A stretch of DNA of 64,000 nucleotides from Carposina sasakii (GCA_014607495.2 CP053157.1:6262001-6326000); one strand, 5' to 3'. Counted from the stretch's first letter, positions 30,001 through 41,720 are shown. Program-made: numbers and translations. The notes: a model not told the origin generated them from the sequence alone.

Positions 30001-30152
30001 CTATACCATGTCCCACTGCCGGGCAAAGGCCTCCCCCATTTGAGCCCACACTTGTCTTGTTCCTGCTATAGTGGCCCAATCTGGCAGAAACTTATCCAGA
30101 TCGTCCCTCCATCTTCTCCTAGGTCTTCCCCTACGCCGGTTTCTGTCTGTAT
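30001..30152 (-). pseudogene. LINE reverse-transcriptase C-terminal tail
   Basis: The - strand encodes DRNRRRGRPRRRWRDDLDKF, then WATIAGTRQVWAQMGEAFA and QWDMV followed by TAG. This is the usual end of a LINE polymerase ORF; nothing of the polymerase core precedes it. Confidence 0.7.
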
Positions 30153-31599
30153 GAGTATCTAAAGTTAATTGTGCATCTCTTATGAATATTATATTATGAA
30201 TATTATCTCACTCGGGTGAAATTTTTTATCATTTTCTTAATAATATTTAACTCTTTAGTCTTAAGTTAGACAAAACTTTATACAAGAAATACTTTTTAAT
30301 AATCATAATAAATTCCATATGGTTTGCACTACTAATGTAGCAAAAAACAAAAGCGTAAGCATAGAGTTTCTAAAGTATCTAAGAATTTGTTAATGTAATT
30401 TCACACCGCAACCGCGTTTGAATTGAGATCGGTATTTCTACGATGTTAAGTGTACATTGTGCTAGTCAATCCTGTAAACGATATCTTTCGCGGTTTAGAA
30501 AGTACCAAACTATTTATTAATTTTCCAATTATACATGAAGTAATTATCCATTTAAGCTTTTTTGGCCACTTATGTAGAGAATGTAATTAATAACATGAAT
30601 CACTTCTATAAACTTCATTTCAATACCTATATAACGATAATTTTATGTTTGCGTGTCTAAGTACTTTCTTCATAACGATTGTCTACTGATCTATTGCAGA
30701 TTTAAAAGCGTAATTTATTCTTTCACTTTTGTTTACTATATAAAACATATCATTGTATTCAGGAAACTTCCTTACTTAACCGCGGTCGGTAACCACAATC
30801 ATATCGCTTCCATTATATATATAATCTTTGTCATGATTAATCTTCGTTTGTAATAAGGACATTGACTTAACCAGTAACTTATTTTAGACTTAATAGTAAT
30901 CCTTATTATCCCACTGCAGTTAAAACATTACGTAAGAATCAAAAGATCCGTCTCGTTCATTAATATTATCAATAAGAAAGCAAAGAGTCAGTCTATTAAA
31001 TCCATTTGTCTCGAGTCTACATCCGGCTCGGCCCTGTTTAACGATCTCATTCGTCCATAAAGTCAACTTGCCAAATTTGTAGAGAGCTCGAAACGGGGAA
31101 ACTTCATTAGCAAACAATTTCTCTTTCAGGTGACGCAACATTGCCATTTCGCCAAACTATTCGTATGTTACCTTGTCTTCTTGAATGTTGACCAATATAA
31201 TAATAAGTATTTTTGAATAATTCATTAGATAACATTTAAATCTGATCACGTTATTGTGGCACGCGAACGAGTAACTGTATCGGACTCGTGCCCCGGTTGA
31301 ATTGTAATACCTACTTACAATTAATACGACCAGTCAACGGTGGATTTTCTATTTTCCACACGTAAAAGAAACTGCGTGCCAAGCTAGGCACATTCAAAGA
31401 AATCTAATTATGGCATACATACGTATAGATAAGTAATACCTACAGAACGCGATGCAATATGTTCTGTTATTAACTTTTCATATTGATAACTTTATCTTTC
31501 GACTTTAGTATTATCGCACAGATGTCACTAAACTTGTATTATGCAACTAAAAATTCTGTTATTTACGTACAAGATACACTATAGATGTAGAATTTATTT
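30153..31599. other. AT-rich stretch without a supported gene
   Basis: The only long-ish - strand frame (30,920-31,147, 75 codons) has ordinary composition but no splice context or recognisable domain, so I do not call it. Confidence 0.35.
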
Positions 31600-32060
31600 G
31601 TTTTCGTGAAAGGAAGCATGTCCGCCTCCAATTCTAGCATGTGCGTTAAAAATACCGGTGGTACCGGTGACAAACGGGTTCTATTTAGGTCGAATATGGC
31701 TCCTCGCGACTCTCCCAACATTTCACGACGACAAACATTTAAAATTTCTCTTTTCGCATCTCATTACGTCGTTTTCACTAACCGGACGCTCGGCACGCAA
31801 ATTTTGCGGCTTATTCGTTAGTGAGAGTAAATAATCTGGTGCATTTACTTTCTATAGCTAATGCTATGATAATGTTAGTCAAGGTCGCTCCTGGGCACGG
31901 TCGGAGCAAGGTCATAGAAAGTGTCAAGGCTGTGAAAGAAATCGGGCGGGTTCATCGCTCTAGCTCCGGATGGGAAAGTAAGCTGCGGCACTCGCCACGA
32001 CCGACCCCTTAACACACATCAACGTCAAACTAGTTCCTGCTCGAGAACTTGCTGCGCCGG
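31600..32060. other. CpG-richer unique stretch between the lysine-rich exons and the acidic gene
   Basis: This stretch has a visibly higher GC and CpG content than its AT-rich surroundings and matches none of the repeat families recognised here. Its open frames look random. It lies about 3-3.5 kb upstream of the first recognised lysine-rich exon, so it could be that gene's promoter or first exon, or an enhancer. I see no decisive core motif. Confidence 0.25.
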
Positions 32061-32587
32061 CGTCGATACATCGTCCTCTGACACCCGTCGACTTTTCTAG
32101 ATTTATATCGCTTCTATCTCTAATTATATCTTTCTCAATGCCCTAATAAATTGTATTATGGAAGGATCTGTGGGGAAAGGATAGAGATCGGTTTGTGCGT
32201 TGGATTAGATAGATAAATCGGTCAAAAGGCTAGTTAAAATATATCTACATTTTAATTTCTACATATACAATACTGTTATACGGTTTCATGGAATTATTTG
32301 GGATACTAATATAATAGACATACATCTATATACAATCAAGAATATACGGATAGGGATAAAAGGAATTATGTAAAAATACTTGATTTGACTAGTATTTTTC
32401 TAACTTTATGCAAATAAAACTAAATTAATTATACTAGATAATGTCACTTCTTTAGTAGACACAATAAGGCTACTAGTTTTTTGACCGATCTGCTTGTGGA
32501 AATTCTATTTATATATTACAACGCACAATCGCAATCTACTACAAAGGTAAGTTTAAAATCAAGACACGGCATATTTAGAACAACAGA

Positions 32588-32593
32588 TTTATT
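32588..32593 (-). promoter_or_regulatory. Candidate polyadenylation signal of the acidic-protein gene
   Basis: AATAAA on the - strand, about 220 nt past the TAG codon at 32,814-32,816. Confidence 0.45.
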
Positions 32594-32813
32594 TCAAAAA
32601 ATTGCCACGAGACCAGTGTGACATGATCTAGACATTAATTTAATTTTTAACTCTCTCGGTTACATTCTTCTCATTCGCACAACAAACACACTCACTTAAT
32701 AAATTAAAATAAATAGAATAAATAAATAGTCAATAAATAGCTAGGCTAAAGGATTGGACCGTGGAGGTCTCTCAGGTGGATATGGGGCGCGGCATGCCCG
32801 GCCCGCCTACTGA

Positions 32814-34958
32814 CTATCTGAACTTTTTGTGCTCAGCGACGGCTGCCGCGGCTGACGCTTTGGTTTTCTTTACTTTTCCCGAGTAGTTTGCTTTTTTCCC
32901 TGTCTTTTTCGCGTGCGTAATGCTCGCTTTCAACTTTTTGGACTCACGTGAGAGCTTTGCAGAGTTGTTTCTGCCTAGAGCGTCGGTGATGTCGTCATCA
33001 TCGTCGTCGTCTTCTTCTTCATCGTCATCTTCCTCGTCGTCATCGTCTTCCTCGGGGTCTAGGGCATCGGCAATGTCGTCTTCCTCGTCATCATCATCCT
33101 CAGTTTCAGCAGCAGCAACGGATTCCGAGCTAGCGGCGGCTTCGGCATCAGCTGTAGCGGGCTCTTTTTGTCCACCCTCGACTTCTTCAGCTTCGGAAGC
33201 TACCTCAGAGACTTCCGAGGCCTCGGCTGCTTCTTCAGCGACAGCAGCAGCGCCTTCCTCAGCGGAAGAGGCCGCGGCAGCTGCAGCGACGGGTGCGGCG
33301 GCAACTGTGTCAGCGGGAGCTACAATTGGTTGCACAGCGGCTGATTCCTCATCATCGTCGTCTTCTTCTGAAATTAAAATGGAGATATTATTTTGTTAGA
33401 TTAGAATTAGATTAAAGTATGCTAATAGTTTTGTCATTCGTATTATTTTTACTGTTGATAACTTACCTCCGCCTCCTAAGATATCATCAAAGAATCTTTC
33501 CAAGTAATCATCGTCGTCATCATCGTCATCCGCCTCTTCATCATCATCGTCGTCGTCATCATCATCGTCATCTGCAACAAAACAAAAACACATGATATAA
33601 ACAAAACCAATCTAAATACTCGCCTCCATTATAACGACATAAATATTGAAATTCTATGGTTCTTAAACTTTACTTTTACCCCGTCACTCAATACCGTTGT
33701 TCCCGTCCAATTAACCTTAAACTGAAGTGTAATAATGTGTGTCAACAACCTTCTTGTTTACGTGGTTCACACCATTAAATATGAATTCATTAGCACAATT
33801 AAGGCTAAACACAAGCGAATGCGAAGTTGCCGGCCATGCGTGACGTCCTATGCTTAGAAAGCAGCGTCAATTTCTCTGATTGACTCTGTTTGAATTAATT
33901 AGCAATTGAGAACGGCTGTCACGCTGCTCGCACCACATTCCGCTTTGGCCAGGCCGTGTCCTGATTCTTAGGAATTTTTATCGATAAATCGTAACACTTG
34001 CCTGAAGAAAACCGTTTCGATGTTTTCATTCACATTTTAAACATCCTTTTGGGTGCAATAACTTAAAATTACTTCCTTTGACACATCAATTTTATCCTAA
34101 GAGCTTTCATTAAAAAATACTCGTATAGTAAGAATATACGATTTTATAGGCATATGTATAAATGACTCGTGAAAAGACGGATATTGAAGTCGGCATCTCC
34201 TATTGAGTGCAATTGACTTTTGGAATTACATTGCTATTGAACTTTAAGTCATTTACAAGTGTCATAAAATTATAGAGCTAAATTATGACATAAACCAGCC
34301 TTTATATTTATGAGGCTATAACTCATTTCATTGGCTGTATAGATCTTGAGTGGTGTATCGATTAACTGCACGAATTTATTGGTTCCATGCATGATTGGGA
34401 TTGAAGATTTATTAGATACTTTTACCGTTACAGCACTTCCTGAACGGTACACCAATCCATAGGTCAATAGACTTGACTAATCTGTTTTAGAACTACACAA
34501 GATTTTATAAAATATACCCAACTTTGGGTAATTGAACTTTTAAATAAATTATTATAAGTACTTCTATTTAATTTAATTAATTAAGATTTAATAAGCAATA
34601 ATTCCTAACATTTAATTTAGTATCTATGCAGTCCTATTAGATAAGAAGTACAACATTTTACACAAAATCTAAAAACACTCGATATAAATTAATAGCATAG
34701 ATAAATCAATATATAAAATAAAGTAACTATTAAAAGTTAATTGCAATTCAGCTCACCTGTTAACGCGTCATCTAAATCAACATCATCATCATCATCGTCG
34801 TCGTCATCATCATCATCGTCGGAAGCAGGAGCGGCTGCCGCTGACTGCCTGCCTACCACCTTATCATCTACTTTGGTATCATCCGTCCTGGCGATGGGGC
34901 TGGCACTCGCCAACAACACTAAGCAGCATACAGCCGCCAACAACAATAAGGACCTCAT
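32814..34958 (-). CDS. Secreted, extremely acidic Asp/Glu/Ala-rich protein, 3 coding exons
   Basis: Exons 34958-34757, 33571-33467 and 33367-32814 join in phase 1 throughout and give 286 residues plus TAG. Residues 1-20 (MRSLLLLAAVCCLVLLASAS) are a clear signal peptide, so the product should enter the secretory pathway. Exon 1 ends with thirteen Asp in a row, then VDLDDALTG. Exon 2 adds eleven Asp, EEA, eight Asp, then YLERFFDDILGGG. Exon 3 holds an Ala/Glu/Ser region, two more acidic tracts closed by DDIADALDPE and DDITDALGRN, and a basic Lys-rich tail ending in HKKFR. The thrice-repeated D-x-x-D-A-L closing motif suggests internal duplication. Exon 2 (105 nt, phase 1-1) could be skipped without a frameshift. 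Poly-Asp proteins often bind calcium or basic partners; that role is inferred only. Low complexity prevents a family name. Confidence 0.85.
33574..34756. other. Intron 1 (coding) of the acidic-protein gene
   Basis: AT-rich, with no recognised transposon, unlike almost every other intron here. Bounded by donor ACAG|GTGAGC and acceptor TTTTGTTGCAG on the - strand. Confidence 0.6.
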
Positions 34959-35055
34959 CTCGTATCTGAAACAAACAGAGGCCTTTAGTTTACCTCAGCC
35001 CACTCCACAACACTGCTGTCACAGCACTATCACAGTCACGTGCACTTCACTTCAC

Positions 35056-35165
35056 CTTTTTTGTATCACTGTTGAGTCCGTGGGGGCTCCGCGGAAATGG
35101 ATCCGCTCGCGTCCTTCAGTACCGGTGGTCGGGACGCTACGGCCGAGCCTGACAGAAACGATATA
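35056..35165 (-). other. Probable 5' UTR exon of the acidic-protein gene
   Basis: The start-codon exon begins at 34,965 after an acceptor (TTTGTTTCAG), leaving 7 nt before ATG. A donor AAAAAAG|GTGAAG at 35,056/35,055 would make a 90-nt intron, a usual size for insects. The upstream limit is set only by the TATA box. A second GT nearby would leave an intron of about 35 nt, which is too short. Confidence 0.45.
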
Positions 35166-35190
35166 GCAGCGGCGTCTTCACCGCACACTC

Positions 35191-35197
35191 TTTTATA
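35191..35197 (-). promoter_or_regulatory. TATA box of the acidic-protein gene
   Basis: TATAAAA on the - strand lies about 235 nt upstream of the ATG at 34,958. A start of transcription 25-30 nt downstream (about 35,160-35,170) fits the proposed non-coding first exon. A canonical TATA box suggests a tissue- or stage-regulated gene, as is common for secreted insect proteins. Confidence 0.55.
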
Positions 35198-36235
35198 GAG
35201 TTACGTCACACACGCAGGGAAGGAAAGTAGTGATGGTAACAACTCTCACAGAGCAGCGACCGCGCAGATGCGATCGCCGCCTGACCGTGGATTTGACCGA
35301 CAATACCACAATATTGATCTTTAACCTTGCTACAGATCAATTTATCATTAATTATAGAGCCCATTGAAAGCGTTTTGAGAGGAATCACTTATATGAATTC
35401 TTATCGAACATACGGGACTTTGACGTGTCTGGTTTGTGATAGAATAGTCTTTGACCAACGAAGAGGGGTTGGTGGTATGGGATTGATTAATGTATTCCAC
35501 TTATTAGCCGACTCCACATGTCTCGCAGGAGAAATGTGAACATCGGTCGTCTTTTTGAATAAACCAATTTGACCATTAGTATGTGTGGTCTGACCAGACC
35601 CATACTTTCACTTAAGGTTATGTTAAGCGAGTTATAGTAATTGTTAATGTGACGTAAAATTTAAATTGGGCATCGTAACTTTTACGACTCATTTCACCGG
35701 ATTATCACGTCTTAAAATGTAAACTAGCGGATTTAATATTTTAACACAAACACGGATCAACTCTCAGGAAGTGGGTTAAACCAAAAGATAGTACAAGACA
35801 AGACAAATAGTATAAAGTACCTACATATTAACTAAAAATATTCAACAATTATGATTATATTTACTGTCAACGCTATTAATCTCTTATCTGATCTACGAAA
35901 CGTTATTCAGCTAAAATTAGGAGCCTACTGAAGTCAACATAATTTGACTAACATTTGCTATGACTATACGAAATTGGCGCCACCACATTTTGAAAAGTTT
36001 AAGAAAGGTATTACATTCATTTACGGATGGATATCTTTTCCATAACAAGCAAACGTGAATCGCACATCATATTGTATCTTTTTTGACAGACTATGCTGAA
36101 TCATTTATTTGCTGAATATGAACACCTAGATGAGGACTATACTTCAATATCATAATTAAAAAATATTATAATTATAATGTCACTAATTACATTTACAGTA
36201 TACTTTATTAAATTAAATAATTATGTACTAATGAT

Positions 36236-36470
36236 ATGTACATACATACATATAATCACGCCTTTATCCCTTACGGGATAGGCAGAGCACCAAGGGCCGA
36301 TAGAAACACATGGTGCCATTTCTGACCAATTTAGAGGGTATAGTTGAGATGTACAAGTTCGTAGTGATAATTAGTAGTGACAGGTGGTCAGCCCATCGCG
36401 CATCGCCTATAAAACACCAAGACCCTCTTGTCCCTCTACTGACTTGTACAGTATGCCAGGGAACAGAAGC
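36236..36470 (+). mobile_element. Repeat family C, full copy
   Basis: TATAATCACGCCTTTATCCC through CTCTTGTCCCTCTACTGACT; preceded by a (CATA)n run. Confidence 0.65.
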
Positions 36471-37004
36471 TCTCACTCCCAGAGCAGCATAGAAGAATAA
36501 TGATATGTCATCGTCATTATTAAATGTAATTAATCATGGCAAATTAATAATTTATGTTTGGTCCTAAAAATGTTTGATATATTGATTTATTGCCTGCGAT
36601 CCCACTTTGAAAGTAATTGCTTTGCCCATTAGGTACTTATACTTAAGCTAGTATCTGTTAAAAAATACGTACAAAATCAAAGCCTAATTTAAATAAGAAT
36701 AGGAGTTTAAATAAGAAAATAAAATAATTGGTGCATTGATGCTGGTACTAAGCATACAGAGAACTTATTATTATAGTCAATAAAATTGCATTATATGTAT
36801 ATATATATATATTTTTTTTTTAAACTGGAGTTAGTTTAACCCGACTTTAAAATGTTGTATAAAAACAATTGACAAGCTACTTAAATCTGAAATATGCTAA
36901 AAGAGTCTTAAACTCGCTTATTGACATTGGCTGTTAACAGGGATATGAATTAAACTGTGCATTCAGATATTTCACTGCATATTACCTGTAATGTGAACCA
37001 GCGT

Positions 37005-37395
37005 AATTTTTATTATATTTTGTCCTAATATACTCAATAGTCCTGTCCCGATGCGGGGCTTCACTGGAATACCTCTCAGCTGCAACTCCTTCCATGCATG
37101 TCGTAATAGTCGGCTGAGAAATTCGGGCGTTCTCTAATTTTTATTATATTTTGTCCTAATATACTCAATAGTCCTGTCCCGATGCGGGGCTTCACTGGAA
37201 TACCTCTCAGCTGCAACTCCTTCCATGCATGTCGTAATAGTCGGCTGAGAAACTCGGGCGTTCTCTCAGACGATAAGCTAGCAACTTGTTGTTAATTTTT
37301 ACATATGTCCCGTTATGCTAAGCGTGACTGTGAGGTTTTCTTTATGATCCTGCAGTTCTGCTACCCTATTTCAGGAACACAACTGTCTGTATATG
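37005..37395 (+). mobile_element. Repeat family B with a recent 131-bp tandem duplication
   Basis: 37,005-37,135 and 37,136-37,266 are the same 131 bp, differing at one base I could see (GAAATTCGGG vs GAAACTCGGG). The unit includes flanking sequence and the 5' half of family B; the 3' half follows once and ends in GTATATGTAGG. Confidence 0.8.
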
Positions 37396-37412
37396 TAGGA
37401 ATGTATTTATTA

Positions 37413-37710
37413 ACTAGTGGACGCCCGCGACTCCGTCCGCGTGGTCTACAGAAAAAACAAAGTGTCGAAACTATCCGGGATAAAAAGTAGCCTATATGTT
37501 AGTCAAGTGCACGCTAATCTCACAAACGGCTGGACCGATTTCGATGCAGTTTTCAGGAATATATTGTAACAGGTCCCACTTAATATATAGGCTACTTTTT
37601 ATCCCGAGAAAATGTTTTTATCCCGGATAATTTCGATATTTTGTTTTTTTTCTGCAGTCCACGCGGACGGAGTTGTGGGCGTCCACTAGTTTTTATTATA
37701 TGTATAGATA
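37413..37710. mobile_element. Two Helitron-like family F copies, head to head
   Basis: Begins ACTAGTGGACGCCCGCGACT and ends GGGCGTCCACTAGT, then TTTTATTATATGTATAGATA, the far end of the outer copy. An inverted copy appears to have landed inside the first. Confidence 0.6.
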
Positions 37711-38235
37711 GAAGAAGATATGAGGCGTTATTGTTTAGAAGTTAAAATTTTTTAACTGAGGTTTGGACACCGTCTAGCCGTACCTATTACTAGCGGTTAC
37801 CTCCGCTAACCCTCGAATTTGACGAGTAATGATTTCGATAGCATATTATATGTTTGCATAGAAAACATGTATTACTCATTAAGTATGTAGATTGTAGGTA
37901 CTACATAAACTAATAGAAGGAAGGAAGTTCAATGTAGACATAACTTCGAACGTTCAAGAATCTGTTACGCTGCAACCATTCCAATAATTAAATTAACAAA
38001 CGTATTTATAAAAGCAACAGGAAAAATATAAGCACGCAATGTAATTAGTTATCCTAATTTTGCTAAATTTTTAAGTGCGTATTACGTCATAATTCTAAAT
38101 AATTAATATGCTAGTCAATTTAAAACATAAAACTATTTAGTAGGTATACTTATTCCTTTTTAACAGTTGCAATTTATTTTAATTCTTAATTACAATTTTA
38201 TTTTTTTATTTGTATTTTATATGACATTTAACTAT

Positions 38236-38961
38236 GTGCCGATTTTCCAATGTTCAGATAGCCTGTCTGATCAAGTTGATACTGATAAAGAAAAGAGATA
38301 AGTTTTGCACTGTATTTATAAAAAAAAAAAATTAGAGTCCCCGCAAACTACAGACTTTCTATCGGCCGATACTTTAGTCGAGTTTGGCTGCTAGCGAGCA
38401 CACTGGGCCAACGAAACAGTTGGGTTAGACGTGAGATTCGCGCGAAAGTTTTGCACTGTAAATTACAATACATCGGGCGAAAAAAAAAAATGAAAGAGAC
38501 GTTCGTGCGAACAAATTTCGTAACTACTAACCCGAGTGCGCAGACCAGACAAACAGTCGGTAGAGAGTTGGTGAAGAGATCATTATTTTATACTTCATAC
38601 AAAAGAAGAAGGATGAAGAAGAGAAATCGAAAGTATTGGGTACGGTACATCCCATCTACAGTAATAGATTATTGCACGATTCTTACAAAATTTCAAGATT
38701 TTCCGGATAATTTTTTATCCGAGCGCCATACTGATCAAGCGGTCGGCCGATAGTCTCGCCGATAGTTTAGTTGAAAGGCAATCGTGAAGCACATCAAACT
38801 TTTTTATCGGCCGATACTGAATCGCTGTATTCATACTGATTAGAAGCCGACCAAACTATCGGCCGATAGAAAGTCGGTAGTCTGCGGGGACTCTTAGAGA
38901 AAGACAGCAACAAATTCGTTCTTCAGATAGGCTATCTGACCATTGGGAATATTGGCCCTTA
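38236..38961. mobile_element. Foldback family E copy split by a Harbinger-like insertion
   Basis: Left part 38,236-38,334 (GTGCCGATTTTCCAATGTTC) and right part 38,894-38,961 (CAGATAGGCTATCTGACCAT, GGCCCTTA) together make one family E unit. Confidence 0.65.
38335..38893 (+). mobile_element. PIF/Harbinger-like element with transposase remnant
   Basis: Terminal inverted repeats of about 37 bp start GAGTCCCCGCAAACTACAGA at left and end GTAGTCTGCGGGGACTC at right, both carrying TATCGGCCGATA. It is flanked by a direct TTA (38,332-38,334 and 38,894-38,896), the 3-bp target duplication typical of Harbinger. A 100-codon frame (38,451-38,753) holds RRRMKKRNRKYWVRYIPS and TKFQDFPDNFL, which resembles the region before the nuclease domain of Harbinger transposases (RR...WV...F...F). 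No nuclease domain is left, so it is non-autonomous. Confidence 0.65.
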
Positions 38962-39900
38962 ATATTAATTTGATAATAATTTTCCTTGTTCGAATATCTT
39001 GAAAATAATATTAATCTTAGATACTTGATAAGCATGGATCTGTAATTTATTATTTACTTCTATCCAACTTACGAGTAGGTATGTAACAAACGTTTTATGA
39101 CTTTTAAAACATAGTTTATTTATAGATGTTGCAGTGATTTATATAAGCACGTGGATTACATTATAGGTACTATAAATCCTGCTATTCCTGTATGACTAAT
39201 ATATTAATTTATTTATATAAATACCGATGAGTCCTACATGGTTAGTTTAATTACCATTTCTTAAAGGAAAACTAATTAAAAGTAACAGCTAAAAAAACTC
39301 TTGGATTGGATGAATTATAATGAAACAGGTATCTTAATCTTCATAAATATTTAGGCCCTCAATATATTTTCACACGTAGTGGAAATTCTCAAAAGTGTTT
39401 CAAGTTTCGTCTTTATTGCTATGGATCTGGATCCATATCATAGGAGAGACTGGTTTTTTCTTCCAATCCAAGCTATTCAGCTTGCCTACAGCCTTAATTT
39501 GGCTAACCACACAAATGTCTCTGTATGATAATTACGAGTATAGTAAAGCTTTGACAGACATACTCGTAGATCATAAACGAAAGCTTGTTTCGGTGCCCTA
39601 CTGTCGAACAATAAAAAAAAATCTTTTTAGGAAAATAAATAAAGCTATTAACTAATTAAACAGACAAGGCAATCCGTAATATGTAATGTACTGTAGTACA
39701 GGTTGGTATCCGAGAAAGGCCTAAACCCGTTTTTGGTATTGAAGTCGTCCACGAATATTTGTATGCGCCTTGTGAATGGGCCTCGAGGACTTTCTCTCCG
39801 TGTGTCTATCACAGGTGTGTGTGGCAGGCGATTGAGGAATAAGGTGGTTTATCATTATGTCTGGCTTTTTTAGTTACTGTGCTTATGATATTTGTTGATG
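38962..39900. other. AT-rich intergenic stretch
   Basis: I see no gene. The 86-codon + frame at 39,395 has no recognisable domain. Confidence 0.35.
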
Positions 39901-39901
39901 T

Positions 39902-40122
39902 GCTGATGCGGGGCTTCACAAAAATAGATCAGATACACCACCTTCGGTGCATTTCGTAAAAGACGACTAACTCGGGCATTCTCTCAGGCGATAAGCTTGC
40001 AAGTTGTCACTAATCATTAACATCTGACCCCGCTACATAGGTTTGTATCTGTAGGATGTCCTTTATGACCCTACCGTTCTGGCTACCCCAGTTTCGGGGG
40101 CACGGCCGTGTGTGTATGTATG
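39902..40122 (+). mobile_element. Repeat family B, full copy
   Basis: GCTGATGCGGGGCTTCACAA to GGGGGCACGGCCGTGTGTGT then ATGTATGTAT. Confidence 0.7.
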
Positions 40123-40248
40123 TATAATTTTCGATACCTATCCTTTGAATGTACTTATCTTCTAACTATAAAAATGGCAAACAGTATGTTTAAGATTGTT
40201 TAGGAGATCCTGCTTACCAAGATTTTGTATACATTTACGACTCCACTC

Positions 40249-40531
40249 TACAGGATGATTTTGGTACAATCCCGAAAATACGGTCATAAGATGAGTAGTG
40301 TCTGGTTTCCAAAATAAGGGTCCAAAGTTGAGTAATAACTGCGTTTTTCTGCATAAATGCAATGACGCGTGTACTTTCGAGAAATATATGCTTCATGAAA
40401 AAAGTAGTAAACATACTCTAAATTTCGCGATAAAGTAATTTAAAGAAAATTTCAAAAAAAATTACATATTTTCTCAGTATTTTTTTTTTGGCACAAACTT
40501 ACTTTATTTTATGTATAGAGTACGTACCCTT
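40249..40531 (-). mobile_element. Repeat family H copy, inverted, cut by family A
   Basis: The - strand holds GGGTACGTACTCTATACATA, AAATAAAGTAAGTTTGTGCC and CATTTATGCAGAAAAACGCA. Its outer end stops where a family A copy begins at 40,532. Confidence 0.6.
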
Positions 40532-40795
40532 CGTGGTGCCGGCAGAGTCTAAGAGAGTATAAATATTAAAACTTGTACCACCATAAGTAGTATACCTGCG
40601 TTATTGCCCTTGGGTATCGTACGAGGCGATTAAGGGTTTCCGGGAGGTGGGCAACAGCGCCTACCGTGCTGACAACATAGTCTGAAAACCACACTGCGGT
40701 CACCAACCCGCCTGCCCAGCGTGGTGACTATGGGCAAACCCTCCCTGTGGCAGTAGCCTTGTGGCGTGCCCTGGGAGAGGCCTACGCCCAGCAGC
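40532..40795 (+). mobile_element. Repeat family A, full-length copy without ATG run
   Basis: CGTGGTGCCGGCAGAGTCTA to GAGAGGCCTACGCCCAGCAG. The tail is truncated before the usual ATG run. Confidence 0.7.
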
Positions 40796-41336
40796 TTACC
40801 TGTAGCGTAGTGTAGCTACTAACGACAGTGGTGCTCGCGTCGCTCACTCCAAAATTTACTATTCACTTAAGTATAATTTTTATATCTTAGTTGTCTGTAT
40901 CGGTCGAGTTACATTATTATTATTGTATAGTATAAAGCATAGCTATTATCGCCCGAGCAACACATAATGCCCAAGCGTGAGCATTACCATGGAGTTCTAG
41001 GTTCCATAGTTTTAGTTATGTATAGCCTAATGCCCACGTTTGACCCAAATCTTAGCTTAGTAACAACTAAGATAAGAATAGCACACGAGTAAGCAAACCA
41101 GCCACATTACATCAAAACTCACACCTTACATTTTAATGCTATTCTTAGCTACATACTCTTAGTACAGAACATAAAGTGATGCCAGCAATATGTTTACAAA
41201 CACCATTAAACCTATTTCAGTTTACCGGCAACATTGCCGTCCTGCCGTCGCAATCGCATCGCCATCGAAAGGTCAACGACTAATGAATTCGCAATCGGCA
41301 TAGTTAGCAATGGTGTTCTTTTAACTTCCGTACATA

Positions 41337-41720
41337 TACAGGATGTTTTTTCGTTGCCACCCTTAACGAAGGGTACGTACTCTATACATCAAATAAAGTA
41401 AGTTTATGCCAAAAAATGATAGTAAACTATGTATTTTTATTTAGAAAAAAAAATTAATTACTTGATCGGGCGAAATTTATAGTGTCCAGTGTTTATGCTA
41501 GTTTTTTCATAGACAGATATTAATTATTTCTCGTGAAAAAATCTTGCTACACGCGTCAATGTGCATTTATGCAGAAAAACGCAGTCTATTTACTCAACTT
41601 TCTAATATTTAGGAAACCAGACACTTCCCAGGTATGCTTCCATGGAGAAAAATGATCGTGATGATGAGGAAATTCCGTAGTTTTCGGGAACGTTGACAAC
41701 CAAAAATCATTCTGTATAGT
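41337..41720 (+). mobile_element. Repeat family H, full copy
   Basis: TACAGGATGTTTTTTCGTTG through CGTTGACAACCAAAAATCAT; the same order of blocks as 1,992-2,378. Confidence 0.65.

Noticed and set aside
30920..31147. 75-codon - strand frame MAMLRHLKEKLFANE...
   Set aside because: Looks mildly protein-like but has no domain, no promoter and no splice link that I can support.
32920..33399. Long poly-Ser frame on the + strand
   Set aside because: It is the antisense shadow of GAT/GAC aspartate codons in the acidic gene.
34741..35166. 141-codon + strand frame with a Ser run
   Set aside because: Antisense to the signal-peptide exon and promoter of the acidic gene; no splice or start context.
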